From an uncultured bacterium (GTDB taxonomy: Bacteria > Planctomycetota > UBA1135 > GCA-002748355), in NCBI GenBank assembly GCA_937858895.1, contig CALLZN010000372.1, forward strand, positions 1 through 42,651: a stretch of DNA of 42,651 nucleotides, written 5' to 3'. Both the position numbers and the translations under genes were made by a program. Each line of letters starts with the position of its first letter. Position 1 is the first letter of the stretch. Under the pieces are notes generated by a model. It made no database searches, was not told the origin of the DNA, and was given only the letters and a program-made list of their open reading frames with translations. Shown here piece after piece: positions 25,082-34,356 of this stretch.

Positions 25082-26926
25082 ATGAAAGCGCGTTCCTCGA
25101 GCAAGACAGGGTCCAGGTCGACTTCGGTCGGCGGCCTCGTCGCTGTTGGCGTCGCGTGCCTCGGCCTCGTGGCGCTCGGGATCTGGGCCTTTGGCTTCGA
25201 GCGCGGGTCCGTGGAGCCGTTCGACGATACGCAGGGCCGCGGCGAGTCGGCTGGGGACGGACAGCATGGGACGAAGGGTGCTCCGACGCCTTTGCCGCGC
25301 GACGGCACTAGCGGAGACGGCACGGACGCTGCGCGCGGCGTAGATTCTCTTGGGCCTCTCGGGGCGAACGGTCTGAGCCCAGCGTTGCTGCGCTGCATCG
25401 ACGCCGAGACCAAGGCCCCGCTCGCAGGCGTGCGCCTCTACGACCAGAAGACGGACACAGATGTCGCCGTCTCGGACCGTGACGGCATCGTGCACATTCC
25501 GCGCGTCGCGGAGATCTCGCCCTTCTTGTTGGCCTGGGGCGATGGCGTCCTCGCTCGCGCGCTTCCGGCGGAACTGCGCGCGGCCTTGCAGGCACAAGCG
25601 AGCGGGGCCGCCGCACCCGAGACGCTCGCGGTGAACGTCGACCGCTACACGATTCCATGCCGGGTCGTCGTGCGCAGCAAAGAGGGACAGCCTCCTTCGA
25701 TGCGTGCCGCCCTCACGATCGAGGCCCTGGAGGCGCGCGCCGTGACCGACGCCCTGCCACTCGATCGCATCGGCGCGGGCGCCGCGGTGCCCGCTGCGAC
25801 GAGGCTCGCTTGGGACGTGCACGTGCGCAACGTTCTCGGGCTTCCGAACGAGGTCGTCCACTACCACCTCGGACCACGCGCCATGCCGTGGCGCGGCAGC
25901 CTCGACGGGCTGACGCTGCGCTTTGCCCAGCGCGGCCGCTACCTCGTGCGGGCGGTGGAGGTCGACGGTGCGGGCTTGGTCGCCTCGGCGCTCGTCGACG
26001 TCGATCCGCGGGCGGAGGGCGAAGTCGTGCTCGACTTCGAGCAAGGTCAAGTCGTGGCCGTGACGGTCACGGGCGATGGGGATCGCGCGCTTCCGCGTGC
26101 CTTGGTGCGCCTCCACAACCTCACGCACCCGCGCCACGCGCCCTACCAGGACGAGACGGACGAAGCGGGGCGGGCGCGCTTCGCTGGTCTGCACGCAGGT
26201 GATCGCTTCGAGGTCGTCGTCGAAGCACGCCTGCACGAGTCGAAGAAGCAGACGATCCAAGCCGGCTCTGAGGCGCGCTTCCACCTCAAGGCCTTGCCAC
26301 GCGAGCAGCGCCTCGTGACCGTCGTCGAGGCCCTGAGCAACGCGCCCATCCAGGGTGCAGGGCTCTGGCTCGACAGCGCCGACGGGCGCGACGCGGACTT
26401 CCGTTCTGACGCGGCAGGTACGGCGCGCATCGAAGTGCACGGCGACGCCGACCACGTCCTCGTCGTGCGGGCCGACGGCTTCTTGCCGTGGCGCGAGTTG
26501 ACGTCGTCGAAGCTCGGTGGCGGCGTGCCGCGCTTCGTGCGGCTGCTGCCGGCCGCTCGTGCGCGCCAGTTGGAGCTCGGCCTCGTGGGCCTCGTCGAAG
26601 GCCAAGTGCTGCGCGCGGACGGTCAGCCATGGAAGGGGATCTCCGTCCGCCTCGTGGCGGCGCGCGACGCGAGTGGTCAGCTCTTGCCCGATTCCATCGG
26701 CGATGACGGCTTCGTCGAAGTCAAGGACGACGCGGCCACGAAGCGCCCCGTGCTCGAAGGCCAGCGCCTCGAGGGAACGCTCGACGCCATCACCGACAGG
26801 GAGGGACGCTTCGAACTCTGGTGCGTGCAGCGCGGTCGCGCCCGCGTCCTCGTCCTCGAGAAGGACGCCCCGAGCCGCGAAGTCTTCGTGCGCCTCGGCG
26901 CCAAGGTCCGCGCCGACTTGCGCTGA
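25082..26926 (+). CDS. membrane-anchored protein with carboxypeptidase-regulatory-like beta domains
   Basis: A 614-residue protein. It has a basic N-terminus, a membrane segment (LVAVGVACLGLVALGIWAFG), and a Gly/Asp-rich flexible linker (~40-85). Several beta-sandwich units follow, resembling carboxypeptidase regulatory-like or CNA-B folds: CIDAETKAPLAGVRLYD, RALPRALVRLHNLTHPRH..DEAGRARFAGL, and LVEGQVLRADGQPWKGISVRL..DREGRFELW. Such proteins are extracellular scaffolds with no catalytic centre. A purine-rich GAAGAGAAG precedes the ATG. It is divergent from the ureohydrolase operon and convergent with the surface-protein pair to the right. No partner can be named. Confidence 0.75.
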   Translation: MKARSSSKTGSRSTSVGGLVAVGVACLGLVALGIWAFGFERGSVEPFDDTQGRGESAGDGQHGTKGAPTPLPRDGTSGDGTDAARGVDSLGPLGANGLSPALLRCIDAETKAPLAGVRLYDQKTDTDVAVSDRDGIVHIPRVAEISPFLLAWGDGVLARALPAELRAALQAQASGAAAPETLAVNVDRYTIPCRVVVRSKEGQPPSMRAALTIEALEARAVTDALPLDRIGAGAAVPAATRLAWDVHVRNVLGLPNEVVHYHLGPRAMPWRGSLDGLTLRFAQRGRYLVRAVEVDGAGLVASALVDVDPRAEGEVVLDFEQGQVVAVTVTGDGDRALPRALVRLHNLTHPRHAPYQDETDEAGRARFAGLHAGDRFEVVVEARLHESKKQTIQAGSEARFHLKALPREQRLVTVVEALSNAPIQGAGLWLDSADGRDADFRSDAAGTARIEVHGDADHVLVVRADGFLPWRELTSSKLGGGVPRFVRLLPAARARQLELGLVGLVEGQVLRADGQPWKGISVRLVAARDASGQLLPDSIGDDGFVEVKDDAATKRPVLEGQRLEGTLDAITDREGRFELWCVQRGRARVLVLEKDAPSREVFVRLGAKVRADLR

Positions 26927-26998
26927 CCTCTCTTTGCTAAGGAGTCGTCGAGCACGATCCGTCGCCTGAGGACCGGCATGAGCAAACTCGTCGTTGCT

Positions 26999-27011
26999 GG
27001 AGGCGACCTCC
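26999..27011. terminator. small hairpin in convergent gap
   Basis: GGAGG-CGA-CCTCC forms a 5-bp stem in the 98-bp gap between two convergent genes. It is short and lacks a T-run; weak evidence for termination. Confidence 0.2.
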
Positions 27012-27024
27012 CGACTTCCCCGGC

Positions 27025-27879
27025 CTACAGCTGCACGACGTTAGTGAAGGCGCCTGGCTTGTAAGCGGCAGATGGCGCGATGATCAGGCCTTGGAAGTGG
27101 ATCGGCCGCGAGAACTGCACAGCAGGGAGCGGCAGTCGGACGACGCCGTCCGGCGACGAGACCGGCGTAACCGTGATCACCGTCAGTGCCACGAAGCTGA
27201 GCTCGAAGAACCAGCCGTAGTTGGCCAGCGGGATCTTTTGACCGCTGTTGCCGAGCGCCAGCATCCAGGCCACGAAATCGCCTTGCGTGCCGCGGTAGAC
27301 GATCTCCGAGCCATATGAGCCGGCGGCGTCGAATGGCCGCTCGATCTCCAGGAGCGGTCGCACGCCGAAGCCTCGGTTGAGGTGAGCCGAACCGCCGCCA
27401 TTTGTTACTTCGATGGCGTGATATCCGGGTTCCGGCTGCACCCCGAGTGTGATTCCGAGCGCCGTCGCCGAGCGCGAGGTCACGCTCGCTGGCACGCCTC
27501 CCACCTTGACGGTGGTGGTCGGACCGAGGTGCAGCTCGACGCCCTGAACGATGTGCGCCGTCCTGCCGCCGAGCGGCGTGTTGGGTGGCGTTGCGGCAGT
27601 GAGCCAGGGCCGGCCGGTTGTGCTTGTTTCGACTACGGTGGGGAAGCCACCGCGCAGCACGAAGTTCGTCGACTGGGCGCGCTGCGGTACGACCCCTGAT
27701 CCCAAACCACCGACGATTTTGTAGCTGGCTGATGCACCAAGCAAAGCCGGCGCCTGGTCGCTACCGACCAAGAGATACCCCGAACTCGAGGCCGATCCCT
27801 GACCACGAGCCGGCGCCGACAGCAGTACCGGAGTCATGCTAGCCAGTGCTAGAGCTCGCCAAAGTTGTAGCGCGCCCAT
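27025..27879 (-). CDS. secreted protein with IPT/TIG-like region and shared C-terminal domain
   Basis: A 284-residue exported protein with a signal peptide to about residue 26 (ALASMTPVLLSAPARG-Q). Residues ~25-75 carry YLLVGSDQ..YKIVGGLGSGVV and TNFVLRGGFP, a small motif seen in secreted proteins of this kind. Residues ~88-175 look like one IPT/TIG immunoglobulin-type domain (VELHLGPTTTVKVGGVPASV..YHAIEVTNGGG). The last ~90 residues fit the beta domain shared by other secreted proteins here (VVRLPLPAVQFSRPIHFQGL, ending FTNVVQL). Two bases separate its start from the stop of the collagen-like gene, so they form an operon. Confidence 0.72.
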   Translation of the reverse strand: MGALQLWRALALASMTPVLLSAPARGQGSASSSGYLLVGSDQAPALLGASASYKIVGGLGSGVVPQRAQSTNFVLRGGFPTVVETSTTGRPWLTAATPPNTPLGGRTAHIVQGVELHLGPTTTVKVGGVPASVTSRSATALGITLGVQPEPGYHAIEVTNGGGSAHLNRGFGVRPLLEIERPFDAAGSYGSEIVYRGTQGDFVAWMLALGNSGQKIPLANYGWFFELSFVALTVITVTPVSSPDGVVRLPLPAVQFSRPIHFQGLIIAPSAAYKPGAFTNVVQL

Positions 27880-27881
27880 AG

Positions 27882-30257
27882 TCAGCGTCCGCTCACAGGT
27901 TTGTTGTCCGAGGCCGTCGCGGTCGTCTCACGAGCGTTTTCCTGGGACGGCGTCGCGCGGCGATCGCGTTCGAGCGCCATGAGCTGGACTCGCTCGGCAG
28001 GCTCGAGCCACCAGCGCTCGGAGACCTCGACTTGCTCCGGGTCCTTCAGTTCGAAGCCGAGCTTGTGCATGGTCGCCTCGTTGGGCGTGTAGTCTGAGTT
28101 GAGCAGCCCGCTGCGAACCATGACGTCGCGCAGCTCGTCCGGGTACTGGCCACCGAAGGGAACGCCGCGAACGGTCGGACGATAGTGGTTTCCGTTCGGG
28201 ATGAATGGTTCGTGGCGCGTGTAGCCTTCGCGGACCCCGTTCACCGTGTAGGCGAACTCGCAGTCTTCCGTGCCACGGATCTCGATGCGCTCGCGACTCT
28301 GGCTCCAGACGGTGAGCCTCGCGAAGCTCCGGATCGGAGTGGCCTGCACTGTGATCCCTTCGGCTGCAGTCACAAGCCGCCACTCGTCTGGGATCCGGAT
28401 CTCGGCTCGGCCGCCAACCAGGTGGGCCTTGCCGCGGAAGTATGTGCCGGCCTCATTGCCCTCGAGGCAGACGAACTGGACGACGCGGCTCGGATCGGTG
28501 GGATGCGGATGGAGGAACGACTTCGTCCCAGTGGCCGCAAACGTGCCACTGGCGTAGACCGCGTGGACGCTCGCGCCCGTGGTGTGGACCGAGCCTTCGA
28601 CGCCGCGCAGCGTGCCGGATCTGTTACCGTTTGCGGCGCCGACGACGCCCTTGATAAGATTGACGGAGGTGGTCGAAGCCGTCGCTACTCCCGTGACGCC
28701 GGTGGCAATCTGCGGAGAGGTCACGAAGGCGCTGACCCCGCCAACTGCCTGACTCACGCTGGTGTTGACACGGTTGATGTCGGCCCTGCCACTCAGGAAC
28801 AGATCCTCGCCAATAATGCCGTTGCAACGTACATTTCCAATTGCCTCGATTGCCGTCGACGACGAGTTGGCAGCTACGGCGCGGATTGCGACTCCCGAGG
28901 TCGACCATGTTCTTCCCTCGATTCCGGTGTTCGAGCCAGTCGTGGACGACGCCCAGCCTCTGACTCCTGTGCCCCCAGCGCCCGCGGCCAACCCTTGCAC
29001 CCCTGTGCCGGTGCCGGTTGCGAGCGCGGCATTCCCCTGCACGCCCACTCCCAGCGTGCTCCGGATGATGCCTCGCACCCCGAAAGTCGTACCGGTCGTC
29101 GCGGTCGTCTCGCCTTGGACTCCAACGCCAGCGTTACTGGCGCTGATCCCGAGCACTCCATACGCGGACCCGCTCGTTGCGCTGGCTTCGCCGCGAACGC
29201 CGTTCCCATCGAGGCTCAGCGTGTTACCGCGCACGCCGACGGCCAAGCCGATCGGCGCAGACGCTCGGCCAAAAACACCGGTGCCGCCGTTCGTCAGTGC
29301 CGAGTGGCCTTCGATCGTGGCGACGGGGCCGAAAGCACTGTTGACGACGTAGAGGGGCGATTTCGCCTCGCTGCTACCAATGCTGACCATGCCGCTCGTG
29401 TAGTAGGTATGGCCACGATTCAGGCTCCAAGGGCTGGCACCGGTGTCGCCTTTGGGGCCCTGCGGCCCCGTTGGTCCAATCGGCCCCGTTGGCCCCATCG
29501 GCCCCGTTGGGCCAATCGGCCCCGTTGGCCCTGGATCGCCCTTGAGGCCCTGTGGTCCCGAAGCGCCGGTGTCGCCCTTGAGGCCCTGTGGTCCCGAAGC
29601 GCCGGTGTCGCCTTTGGGGCCCTGAGGCCCCGTTGGCCCTACCATTCCAGTTGGGCCAATTGGCCCGGTTGGTCCCGTTTGCCCCGGATCGCCCTTAGGG
29701 CCCTGGGGGCCGGTCGCGCCGGTGTCGCCCTTGGCGCCCGTCGGACCCGTGGGGCCGGTCGGCCCAGCTGGTCCCTGGGGTCCCTGAGGGCCCACCAGAC
29801 CGGTTGGATCGCCAACCCACTTGCCGGTGGAGTCGATGACGCGCTTCGTGCCGATCGAGACGCTGCGGGGGTGGACGTCCCCGCGGGCGTCGTCGGCCAC
29901 CTTGGCGTAGCCCTGAGACGAGAGCACGAGCCGAGGCAGCATCTCAGCGTCGCTCCCGACGGACAACCCAATCCACAGCGGCGCACCATCGAAGATTGTC
30001 GTCGTAAGCGCCGTCAACCCCCCGAGTTCGATCTTGAAGAGCCCCTGGTTCACCGAGACGCTCGGGTGTGTTTCGGACCAGAGCGGCACGCCGCCGGTCG
30101 CCTGGCGATAAAGCCGGAAGTCGAGCTTGACGCTGCCATGGACAGCATTGCCCTGAGCATCGGTCAGCCGGCCCTGGAAGGGAAGCGTCGCTGGAACCTG
30201 CGACGCGATGGACTCGACCAGAAGAACAAACACGATCGCCGCTTTGTAATAGGACAT
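27882..30257 (-). CDS. collagen-like surface fibre protein
   Basis: A 791-residue exported protein from the ATG at 30257, which has AGCAGG upstream; a TTG at 30263 is less likely. After the signal peptide comes a domain typical of fibre-like proteins ([31 protein letters not shown]), ending about residue 125. Then follow 40 uninterrupted Gly-X-Y triplets (GPQ, GPT, GDT, GAS), a tract of Gly-V-x-G strand repeats such as GVRGEA, GVQGET and GVRGWA suggesting a beta-solenoid, and a C-terminal part with [15 protein letters not shown] and charged helices. A trimeric stalk with a terminal head is a reasonable inference. Partner or host target is unknown. Confidence 0.82.
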   Translation of the reverse strand: MSYYKAAIVFVLLVESIASQVPATLPFQGRLTDAQGNAVHGSVKLDFRLYRQATGGVPLWSETHPSVSVNQGLFKIELGGLTALTTTIFDGAPLWIGLSVGSDAEMLPRLVLSSQGYAKVADDARGDVHPRSVSIGTKRVIDSTGKWVGDPTGLVGPQGPQGPAGPTGPTGPTGAKGDTGATGPQGPKGDPGQTGPTGPIGPTGMVGPTGPQGPKGDTGASGPQGLKGDTGASGPQGLKGDPGPTGPIGPTGPMGPTGPIGPTGPQGPKGDTGASPWSLNRGHTYYTSGMVSIGSSEAKSPLYVVNSAFGPVATIEGHSALTNGGTGVFGRASAPIGLAVGVRGNTLSLDGNGVRGEASATSGSAYGVLGISASNAGVGVQGETTATTGTTFGVRGIIRSTLGVGVQGNAALATGTGTGVQGLAAGAGGTGVRGWASSTTGSNTGIEGRTWSTSGVAIRAVAANSSSTAIEAIGNVRCNGIIGEDLFLSGRADINRVNTSVSQAVGGVSAFVTSPQIATGVTGVATASTTSVNLIKGVVGAANGNRSGTLRGVEGSVHTTGASVHAVYASGTFAATGTKSFLHPHPTDPSRVVQFVCLEGNEAGTYFRGKAHLVGGRAEIRIPDEWRLVTAAEGITVQATPIRSFARLTVWSQSRERIEIRGTEDCEFAYTVNGVREGYTRHEPFIPNGNHYRPTVRGVPFGGQYPDELRDVMVRSGLLNSDYTPNEATMHKLGFELKDPEQVEVSERWWLEPAERVQLMALERDRRATPSQENARETTATASDNKPVSGR
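29433..29792 (-). repeat. collagen-like tract: 40 Gly-X-Y triplets
   Basis: Exactly 360 bp read as 40 consecutive Gly-X-Y codon triplets with Pro at many X positions and Thr, Ile, Gln, Lys or Ser at Y. Gly-Asp-Thr and Gly-Pro-Lys units recur. Bacterial collagens lack hydroxyproline and use charged and Thr residues for stability, which fits this composition. Confidence 0.92.
29541..29612 (-). repeat. exact 36-bp tandem duplication inside the collagen tract
   Basis: The 36 bases at 29541-29576 are repeated without change at 29577-29612, giving four extra triplets. Perfect identity, including third positions, indicates a very recent in-frame expansion. Confidence 0.9.
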
Positions 30258-30359
30258 TACCAAACCTGCTGTCGATACAAGGATCAGAACCAGCGTCTGA
30301 GCGCTCGAGCGACTACCGATCCGTCATCGAACCTGAAAAACGTTGGCAGGGGTTGGGGC

Positions 30360-30378
30360 GGCCGGCTGGCAGCCGGCC
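30360..30378. other. perfect 8-bp GC hairpin in divergent gap
   Basis: GGCCGGCT-GGC-AGCCGGCC lies 51 bp before the queC start and 103 bp before the collagen-like gene start. No T-run. It may be a leader hairpin or an operator. No preQ1 riboswitch pattern was found in the gap. Confidence 0.4.
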
Positions 30379-30428
30379 AAACAAAGCTATGCACCAGTGT
30401 TAGTGTCAATCTGCAATGATGCGGATCG

Positions 30429-31154
30429 ATGGCCCACGTGCAGCAGCCAAAAGCGATCGTCCTCCTCAGCGGGGGGCTCGACTCGACGACCTGCCTCGCC
30501 CTCGCGCAGCGCGAGGGGCGGGCGGTCCATGCTTTGACGATCCTCTATGGGCAGCGTCATCTCTGTGAGGTCGCGGCGGCGCAGCACGTGGCGGCGCGCG
30601 CGCAGGTCGTCGAGCACCGCATCGCGCGGGTCGACCTCGGGCAGTTTGGGGGCTCGGCGCTGACGAGTGCTTCCATCGCCGTGCCGAAAGAAGCGCTGGT
30701 GGACGGCGAAGCACGCGCGATTCCGGTGACCTATGTGCCGGCCCGCAACACGGTCTTCTTGTCGCTAGCGCTTGCCTTCGCCGAGGCCGTCGATGCCCAA
30801 GAGATCTGGCTCGGCGTCAACGCCGTCGACTACTCGGGCTACCCCGATTGCCGGCCCGAGTTCTTGCGGGCCTTCGAAGCGCTCGCCCTACTCGCGACCA
30901 AGGTCGGAGTCGAAGAGGGGCGCGCACCGCGCATCCGCGCGCCGCTGCTCGAGGCGTCCAAGGCCGACATCATTCGCATGGGCACCGAACTCGGCGTCGA
31001 CTACGCCGCGACCTCGACCTGCTACGACCCGAGCCCGCTCGGTGTGCCCTGCCTCGCGTGCGAGGCCTGTCAGCTGCGCAAGCGCGGCTTCGACGCGGCG
31101 GGGCTCCTCGATCCACTCGTCGTGCGCGGCCCTAGCTACCCGCCCGCTCCGTGA
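30429..31154 (+). CDS. queC: 7-cyano-7-deazaguanine synthase QueC
   Basis: A 241-residue ATP-dependent enzyme converting 7-carboxy-7-deazaguanine to preQ0 in the queuosine pathway. The PP-loop SGGLDSTTCLA is at residues ~14-24. Further family marks are LTILYGQRHLCE, TYVPARNTVFLSLALAFAE, LGVNAVDYSGYPDCRPEF, KADIIRMGTELGVDY, and the zinc-binding Cys set STCYDPSPLGVPCLACEACQLRKRGF. Length is standard. No queD, queE or queF lies in the window. The stop overlaps the next start (GTGA), so the hydrolase is probably translated with it. Confidence 0.95.
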   Translation: MAHVQQPKAIVLLSGGLDSTTCLALAQREGRAVHALTILYGQRHLCEVAAAQHVAARAQVVEHRIARVDLGQFGGSALTSASIAVPKEALVDGEARAIPVTYVPARNTVFLSLALAFAEAVDAQEIWLGVNAVDYSGYPDCRPEFLRAFEALALLATKVGVEEGRAPRIRAPLLEASKADIIRMGTELGVDYAATSTCYDPSPLGVPCLACEACQLRKRGFDAAGLLDPLVVRGPSYPPAP

Positions 31155-32032
31155 GGGTGAAGCGCGCGTTGCACTGGCTCCCCTTGGTCGCCACCACCTA
31201 CGTCCTCGTGAGCGTGGCCGTTTGGTTCTTCCAAGATCGGCTCATTTTTGTTGGCGCCAATTGGTCGGGCGCGAGGAAGCCGCTTGCCTCGCAGCCGCAG
31301 GTCCAAGTCGAGACCCTCGCCGTCGAGGCGTCCGAGGGCGAGGGCTTGGAAGCTGGCTTCTCCTTCCGCATCGCGTGGGCCGAAGCGCCGCTTCGAAGCA
31401 TGAGCGCTGCGGCGACGGGCAAGCCCAACGCGCAGCGGGCGGTGCTACTCTTCTTCTTGGGCAATGGTCAAGACCTTGCTTCGGGCGTCGGCATCGCCGC
31501 CACTTGGGCGAGCTATGGCTTGGACGCGCTCGTCGTCGAGTATCCGGGCTACGGCGCGAGTGGCGGCCGTCCTTCGCAGCTGAGCATCCTCGCCGCGGCC
31601 GAGCGCGCAGCGGGCGAAGCGCAGCAGCGAGCCAAGGCGCGCGGACTGCCGTGCTTCGTCGGCGGCGTGTCGCTCGGGACCTTCTCGGCGCTGCATGTCG
31701 CGCGCGCTGGTTTCGACAAGGTCCTGCTCTTCGCGCCGCCGACCTCGATGGTCGAGGCAGCGAGGCGCCACTATTGGTGGCTGCCCGTCGGCTTGCTCCT
31801 GCGCCATCGCTTCGACAACCTCGCTGCGGCCGCGAGCGTGCCGTGCCCCGCGCTCGTCTTCCACGGCACCCGCGACGAAGTCGTCCCGATCTCGATGGGG
31901 CGGCGCGTGGCCGCGGCGCTTGGCGCCAAAGCCAGCTTCGTCGAGGTCGCTGGACTCGGTCACTGGCTACCGCTCGAAGCCGACGGTCCCCTTGGCGAGC
32001 GCATCGCGGCGTTCTTGAAGAGTCCGGGCTAA
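31151..32032 (+). CDS. membrane-anchored alpha/beta hydrolase
   Basis: A 293-residue protein with an N-terminal membrane anchor (LVATTYVLVSVAVWFFQDRLIF), the start expected of BEM46-like hydrolases. Seen in order: VLLFFLGNGQDL as oxyanion region, VVEYPGYGASGGRPS, the nucleophile elbow GGVSLGTFSAL (G-x-S-x-G), the acid FHGTRDEVVP and the base LGHWLPLE. The catalytic triad is therefore complete. The substrate is unknown; esterase or peptidase activity on the periplasmic side is possible. The GTG start at 31151 overlaps the queC stop; a GTG at 31157 is an alternative. Confidence 0.82.
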   Translation: MRVKRALHWLPLVATTYVLVSVAVWFFQDRLIFVGANWSGARKPLASQPQVQVETLAVEASEGEGLEAGFSFRIAWAEAPLRSMSAAATGKPNAQRAVLLFFLGNGQDLASGVGIAATWASYGLDALVVEYPGYGASGGRPSQLSILAAAERAAGEAQQRAKARGLPCFVGGVSLGTFSALHVARAGFDKVLLFAPPTSMVEAARRHYWWLPVGLLLRHRFDNLAAAASVPCPALVFHGTRDEVVPISMGRRVAAALGAKASFVEVAGLGHWLPLEADGPLGERIAAFLKSPG

Positions 32033-32045
32033 CACTGAGAGCCCT

Positions 32046-32071
32046 GCCGCAATCGGGCCGAGCATTGCGGC
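32046..32071 (+). terminator. hairpin after hydrolase gene
   Basis: GCCGCAAT (32046-32053) pairs perfectly with ATTGCGGC (32064-32071) around a 10-nt loop, 13 bp after the hydrolase stop and 28 bp before the lipoprotein start. No T-run follows, so it may attenuate rather than end transcription. Confidence 0.35.
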
Positions 32072-32099
32072 TACGGCCCGCCCTCGTTACGAAGAGCGC

Positions 32100-32561
32100 A
32101 TGCGACTCCTGACAAGTGCCTGCGTCCTGCTCGCCGCCTGCCTCCTCAGCTTCTTATCTGCGTGCTCGAAGGGCAAGACCATCCCTGTCTGGGCCAATGC
32201 CAAGAAGGAGGCCGTCACGGTCGGCAAGGACTTCGACTTCGAGCAGAACGGCCTGCGGATCGAGGGTCGCATCGACCAACGCGACATGGGGCTCACCCTC
32301 GACCTCGTGATCGTCAGCACGACGAAAGCGATGCACGACAAGCGACTCGCCTACGAGGACCTCCACGCCTTCTGGGACAACCAAGAACTCGGGGTCGCCG
32401 CGGCGGCGACCAGCACCGAGCTGCCCATCGCCAAGCAAGCCGACGGGTCCTGGCGCGCGAGCGTCAAGTTCACGAAGAAGGTCCAGGTCTGGCCCGAACA
32501 CGATGTGGTCTACCTCGCGGTCGGCCCCGCGCTGTGGCAGTTCGAGGTCTCGCCGCCTTAG
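32100..32561 (+). CDS. small lipoprotein, function unknown
   Basis: A 153-residue protein with a bacterial lipobox L-S-A-C at residues 19-22, after a hydrophobic signal. The mature part (~130 residues) is a mix of strands and charged segments (NGLRIEGRIDQRDMGLTLDLVIV, KFTKKVQVWPEHDVVYLAVG) suggesting a single beta-sandwich. It is anchored to a membrane, outer or inner. I recognise no family. The gene is convergent with the peroxidase gene, leaving only 26 bp. Confidence 0.7.
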   Translation: MRLLTSACVLLAACLLSFLSACSKGKTIPVWANAKKEAVTVGKDFDFEQNGLRIEGRIDQRDMGLTLDLVIVSTTKAMHDKRLAYEDLHAFWDNQELGVAAAATSTELPIAKQADGSWRASVKFTKKVQVWPEHDVVYLAVGPALWQFEVSPP

Positions 32562-32587
32562 GCCGAACTCAGAGCCGCAGACCGAGC

Positions 32588-34291
32588 TCAGAAGATGCGC
32601 AGCCGCACCGCCTCGGTCGCCGACAAAGCCTGCACGCCGAAGTCTTGGCTGACCCACTGGGCGTAGATCTCTTTGCCGCGCAGCGACGGGTCCGAGGGCA
32701 GGCGCAGCGGCATCGAAGCGTAGCCCTGGCCGGGGCCCGTGCCCTGGAGGACGAGCGCGTCGAGGGCAAAGAAGGCGGGGCTGAGTCCGAGGTGCAGGGT
32801 CATGCCTGCGATGGCCTTGCCTTGTGCGTCACCGAAGGCGTCGATGAGGAGCAGCGCCGGCGAGCCGCCATGGCCGCCCTGCAAGGCGAGCGTCAGGCGA
32901 GAGCGGTCGATGGACGCCGGCTCGTAGGCGACGAAGGCGGGCACGTGCTGCCCCGAACCCGCAGTGCCGCTGCCGATGAAGAACGGCACGTCGCTCGACT
33001 CGGTGAAGAGCCGCGGCCGGTCGAAGGGCGCGCTCGCCGCCGCGACGCGTGGATCCGTGAACGCACGCAAGAAGGCGACGACGGCGCGCTGGTCGGCAGC
33101 CGACAGGTTGAGCGGACGGATGCGCCCGTCTTTGTTCGGCGCGTTGAAGTCGCCGCCGCGGTTGTAGAAGGCGACCACATCCTCGAGCGTCCGCGCGCTT
33201 CCGTTGTGGAAGTAGGGCGCCCGCAGCGCGACGTTGCGCATCGACGGCGTGCGCATGCGGCCACGGTCGGGACCTTGCTGGGTCACGAGAAAGCGACCGA
33301 GGTCTTCTGCCTGCGGTGACACGCCCGTGTAGTGGAAGCGGTTGTCGGTCGCGAGCGGACCTCCATGGCACTCGATGCAGCGCGTCTGCGGTGCACCGAA
33401 GATCTGCCGGCCGCGCTGTTCTTCGGCGGTCAAGGCCGCCCGGTTGCCGCGCTCGAAATCGTCGACGCGGCTCTGATCCGAGACGAGGGACCTTTCATAG
33501 GTCGCGATCGCCATCGCGATGCGCGCCGGCGTGATGTCGCTCGTGCCGAAGGCGAGCCGGAAGAGCTCCTTGTAGTCGCCCTTCGCCACGTGCTGGGCAA
33601 GGGCTGTCGGCACGTCCCGCGCCAAGGCGAGCGGCACGACGCTGCCGAGTCGGGTCACGACCTCGTTCCACGTCACGCCGAAGTGCGCCATCTCGACGTC
33701 GTTCACGATCGGAATGGCGGCCTGGCTCTCGAGCGAAGCGCGGTTCGGCAGCAGCACGACATTCGTCTGCGGGTCGCGGAAGTCATTCGTCGCGCGCCCA
33801 TCCCAAAAGGCCTCGGGCACGAAGGCGGCGTTGACGACCGGCATGGCCCGACGCGACGTGACCTGCTCACTGAGCCCGAAGAAGCGCACGTCCCGGTAGC
33901 TGCCGTCCGCGTTGTTTGCCGGCACGCCGCGCGACCCGCGCACGTCGTCGCGGGTCTGGAAGAGCCCGTCGATACCGGGGTGCACGGACTTGGCACCGAA
34001 GGAGCGAGCGTCGGAGGAGCCTGCCTCCATGCGGTGGCAGGTCGCGCAGGAGACGGTCCCCGTCGATGAGAGTTGTTCTTCGAAGAAGAGCGCCTTGCCG
34101 AGCAAGGTCTTCTCGACCGTGATCGGATTGCCCGGTGGCACCGGGACCGGCGGGAAGCCCTGCTGGGTTCGCCCCGTGGTCGTGGCGATGCTCGTCGCAA
34201 CCACGATGGAAGCCAGCAGGCCGACGAGGGTTCTGCCCGGCGTCCGGGGCCGCTGAGAAGGGTCGGCGATATCGATGTGTGCGTGCTGCAT
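32588..34291 (-). CDS. di-heme cytochrome c peroxidase (MauG/CcpA family) with C-terminal extension
   Basis: A 567-residue periplasmic protein with an N-terminal signal (LVGLLASIVVATSIATTTG). Two c-type heme sites are present: SCATCH (Cys82, Cys85, His86) and RCIECH (Cys305, Cys308, His309). Other family marks are LGKALFFEEQLSSTGTVSC, FWDGRA, and TPSMRNVALRAPYFHNGSA with the usual peroxidase wording. These proteins reduce H2O2 or oxidise partner proteins. The normal length is about 330-400; the final ~150 residues are an added beta-rich domain with MPLRLPSDPSLRGKEIYAQW, like that on other secreted proteins here. No electron donor gene is adjacent. Confidence 0.9.
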   Translation of the reverse strand: MQHAHIDIADPSQRPRTPGRTLVGLLASIVVATSIATTTGRTQQGFPPVPVPPGNPITVEKTLLGKALFFEEQLSSTGTVSCATCHRMEAGSSDARSFGAKSVHPGIDGLFQTRDDVRGSRGVPANNADGSYRDVRFFGLSEQVTSRRAMPVVNAAFVPEAFWDGRATNDFRDPQTNVVLLPNRASLESQAAIPIVNDVEMAHFGVTWNEVVTRLGSVVPLALARDVPTALAQHVAKGDYKELFRLAFGTSDITPARIAMAIATYERSLVSDQSRVDDFERGNRAALTAEEQRGRQIFGAPQTRCIECHGGPLATDNRFHYTGVSPQAEDLGRFLVTQQGPDRGRMRTPSMRNVALRAPYFHNGSARTLEDVVAFYNRGGDFNAPNKDGRIRPLNLSAADQRAVVAFLRAFTDPRVAAASAPFDRPRLFTESSDVPFFIGSGTAGSGQHVPAFVAYEPASIDRSRLTLALQGGHGGSPALLLIDAFGDAQGKAIAGMTLHLGLSPAFFALDALVLQGTGPGQGYASMPLRLPSDPSLRGKEIYAQWVSQDFGVQALSATEAVRLRIF

Positions 34292-34356
34292 GTCTGCCCT
34301 CGTTCATCCTCGAAGCTGAAATTGCTAAGGGCTCTCCATGCGACACCGGGATTTCG

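Noticed and set aside
29433..29792. Possible CRISPR-like spaced repeats
   Set aside because: The periodicity is 9 and 36 bp of coding Gly-X-Y units without spacers of foreign sequence and with no cas genes.
28185..30419. A 744-codon plus-strand frame opposite the collagen-like gene
   Set aside because: It reads the complement of Gly-X-Y codons as W/R/P repeats; no start signal or domain. Shadow of the real gene.
30258..30428. preQ1 riboswitch before queC
   Set aside because: No pseudoknot pattern with the A-rich tail and no C-rich loop pairing; only a simple hairpin.
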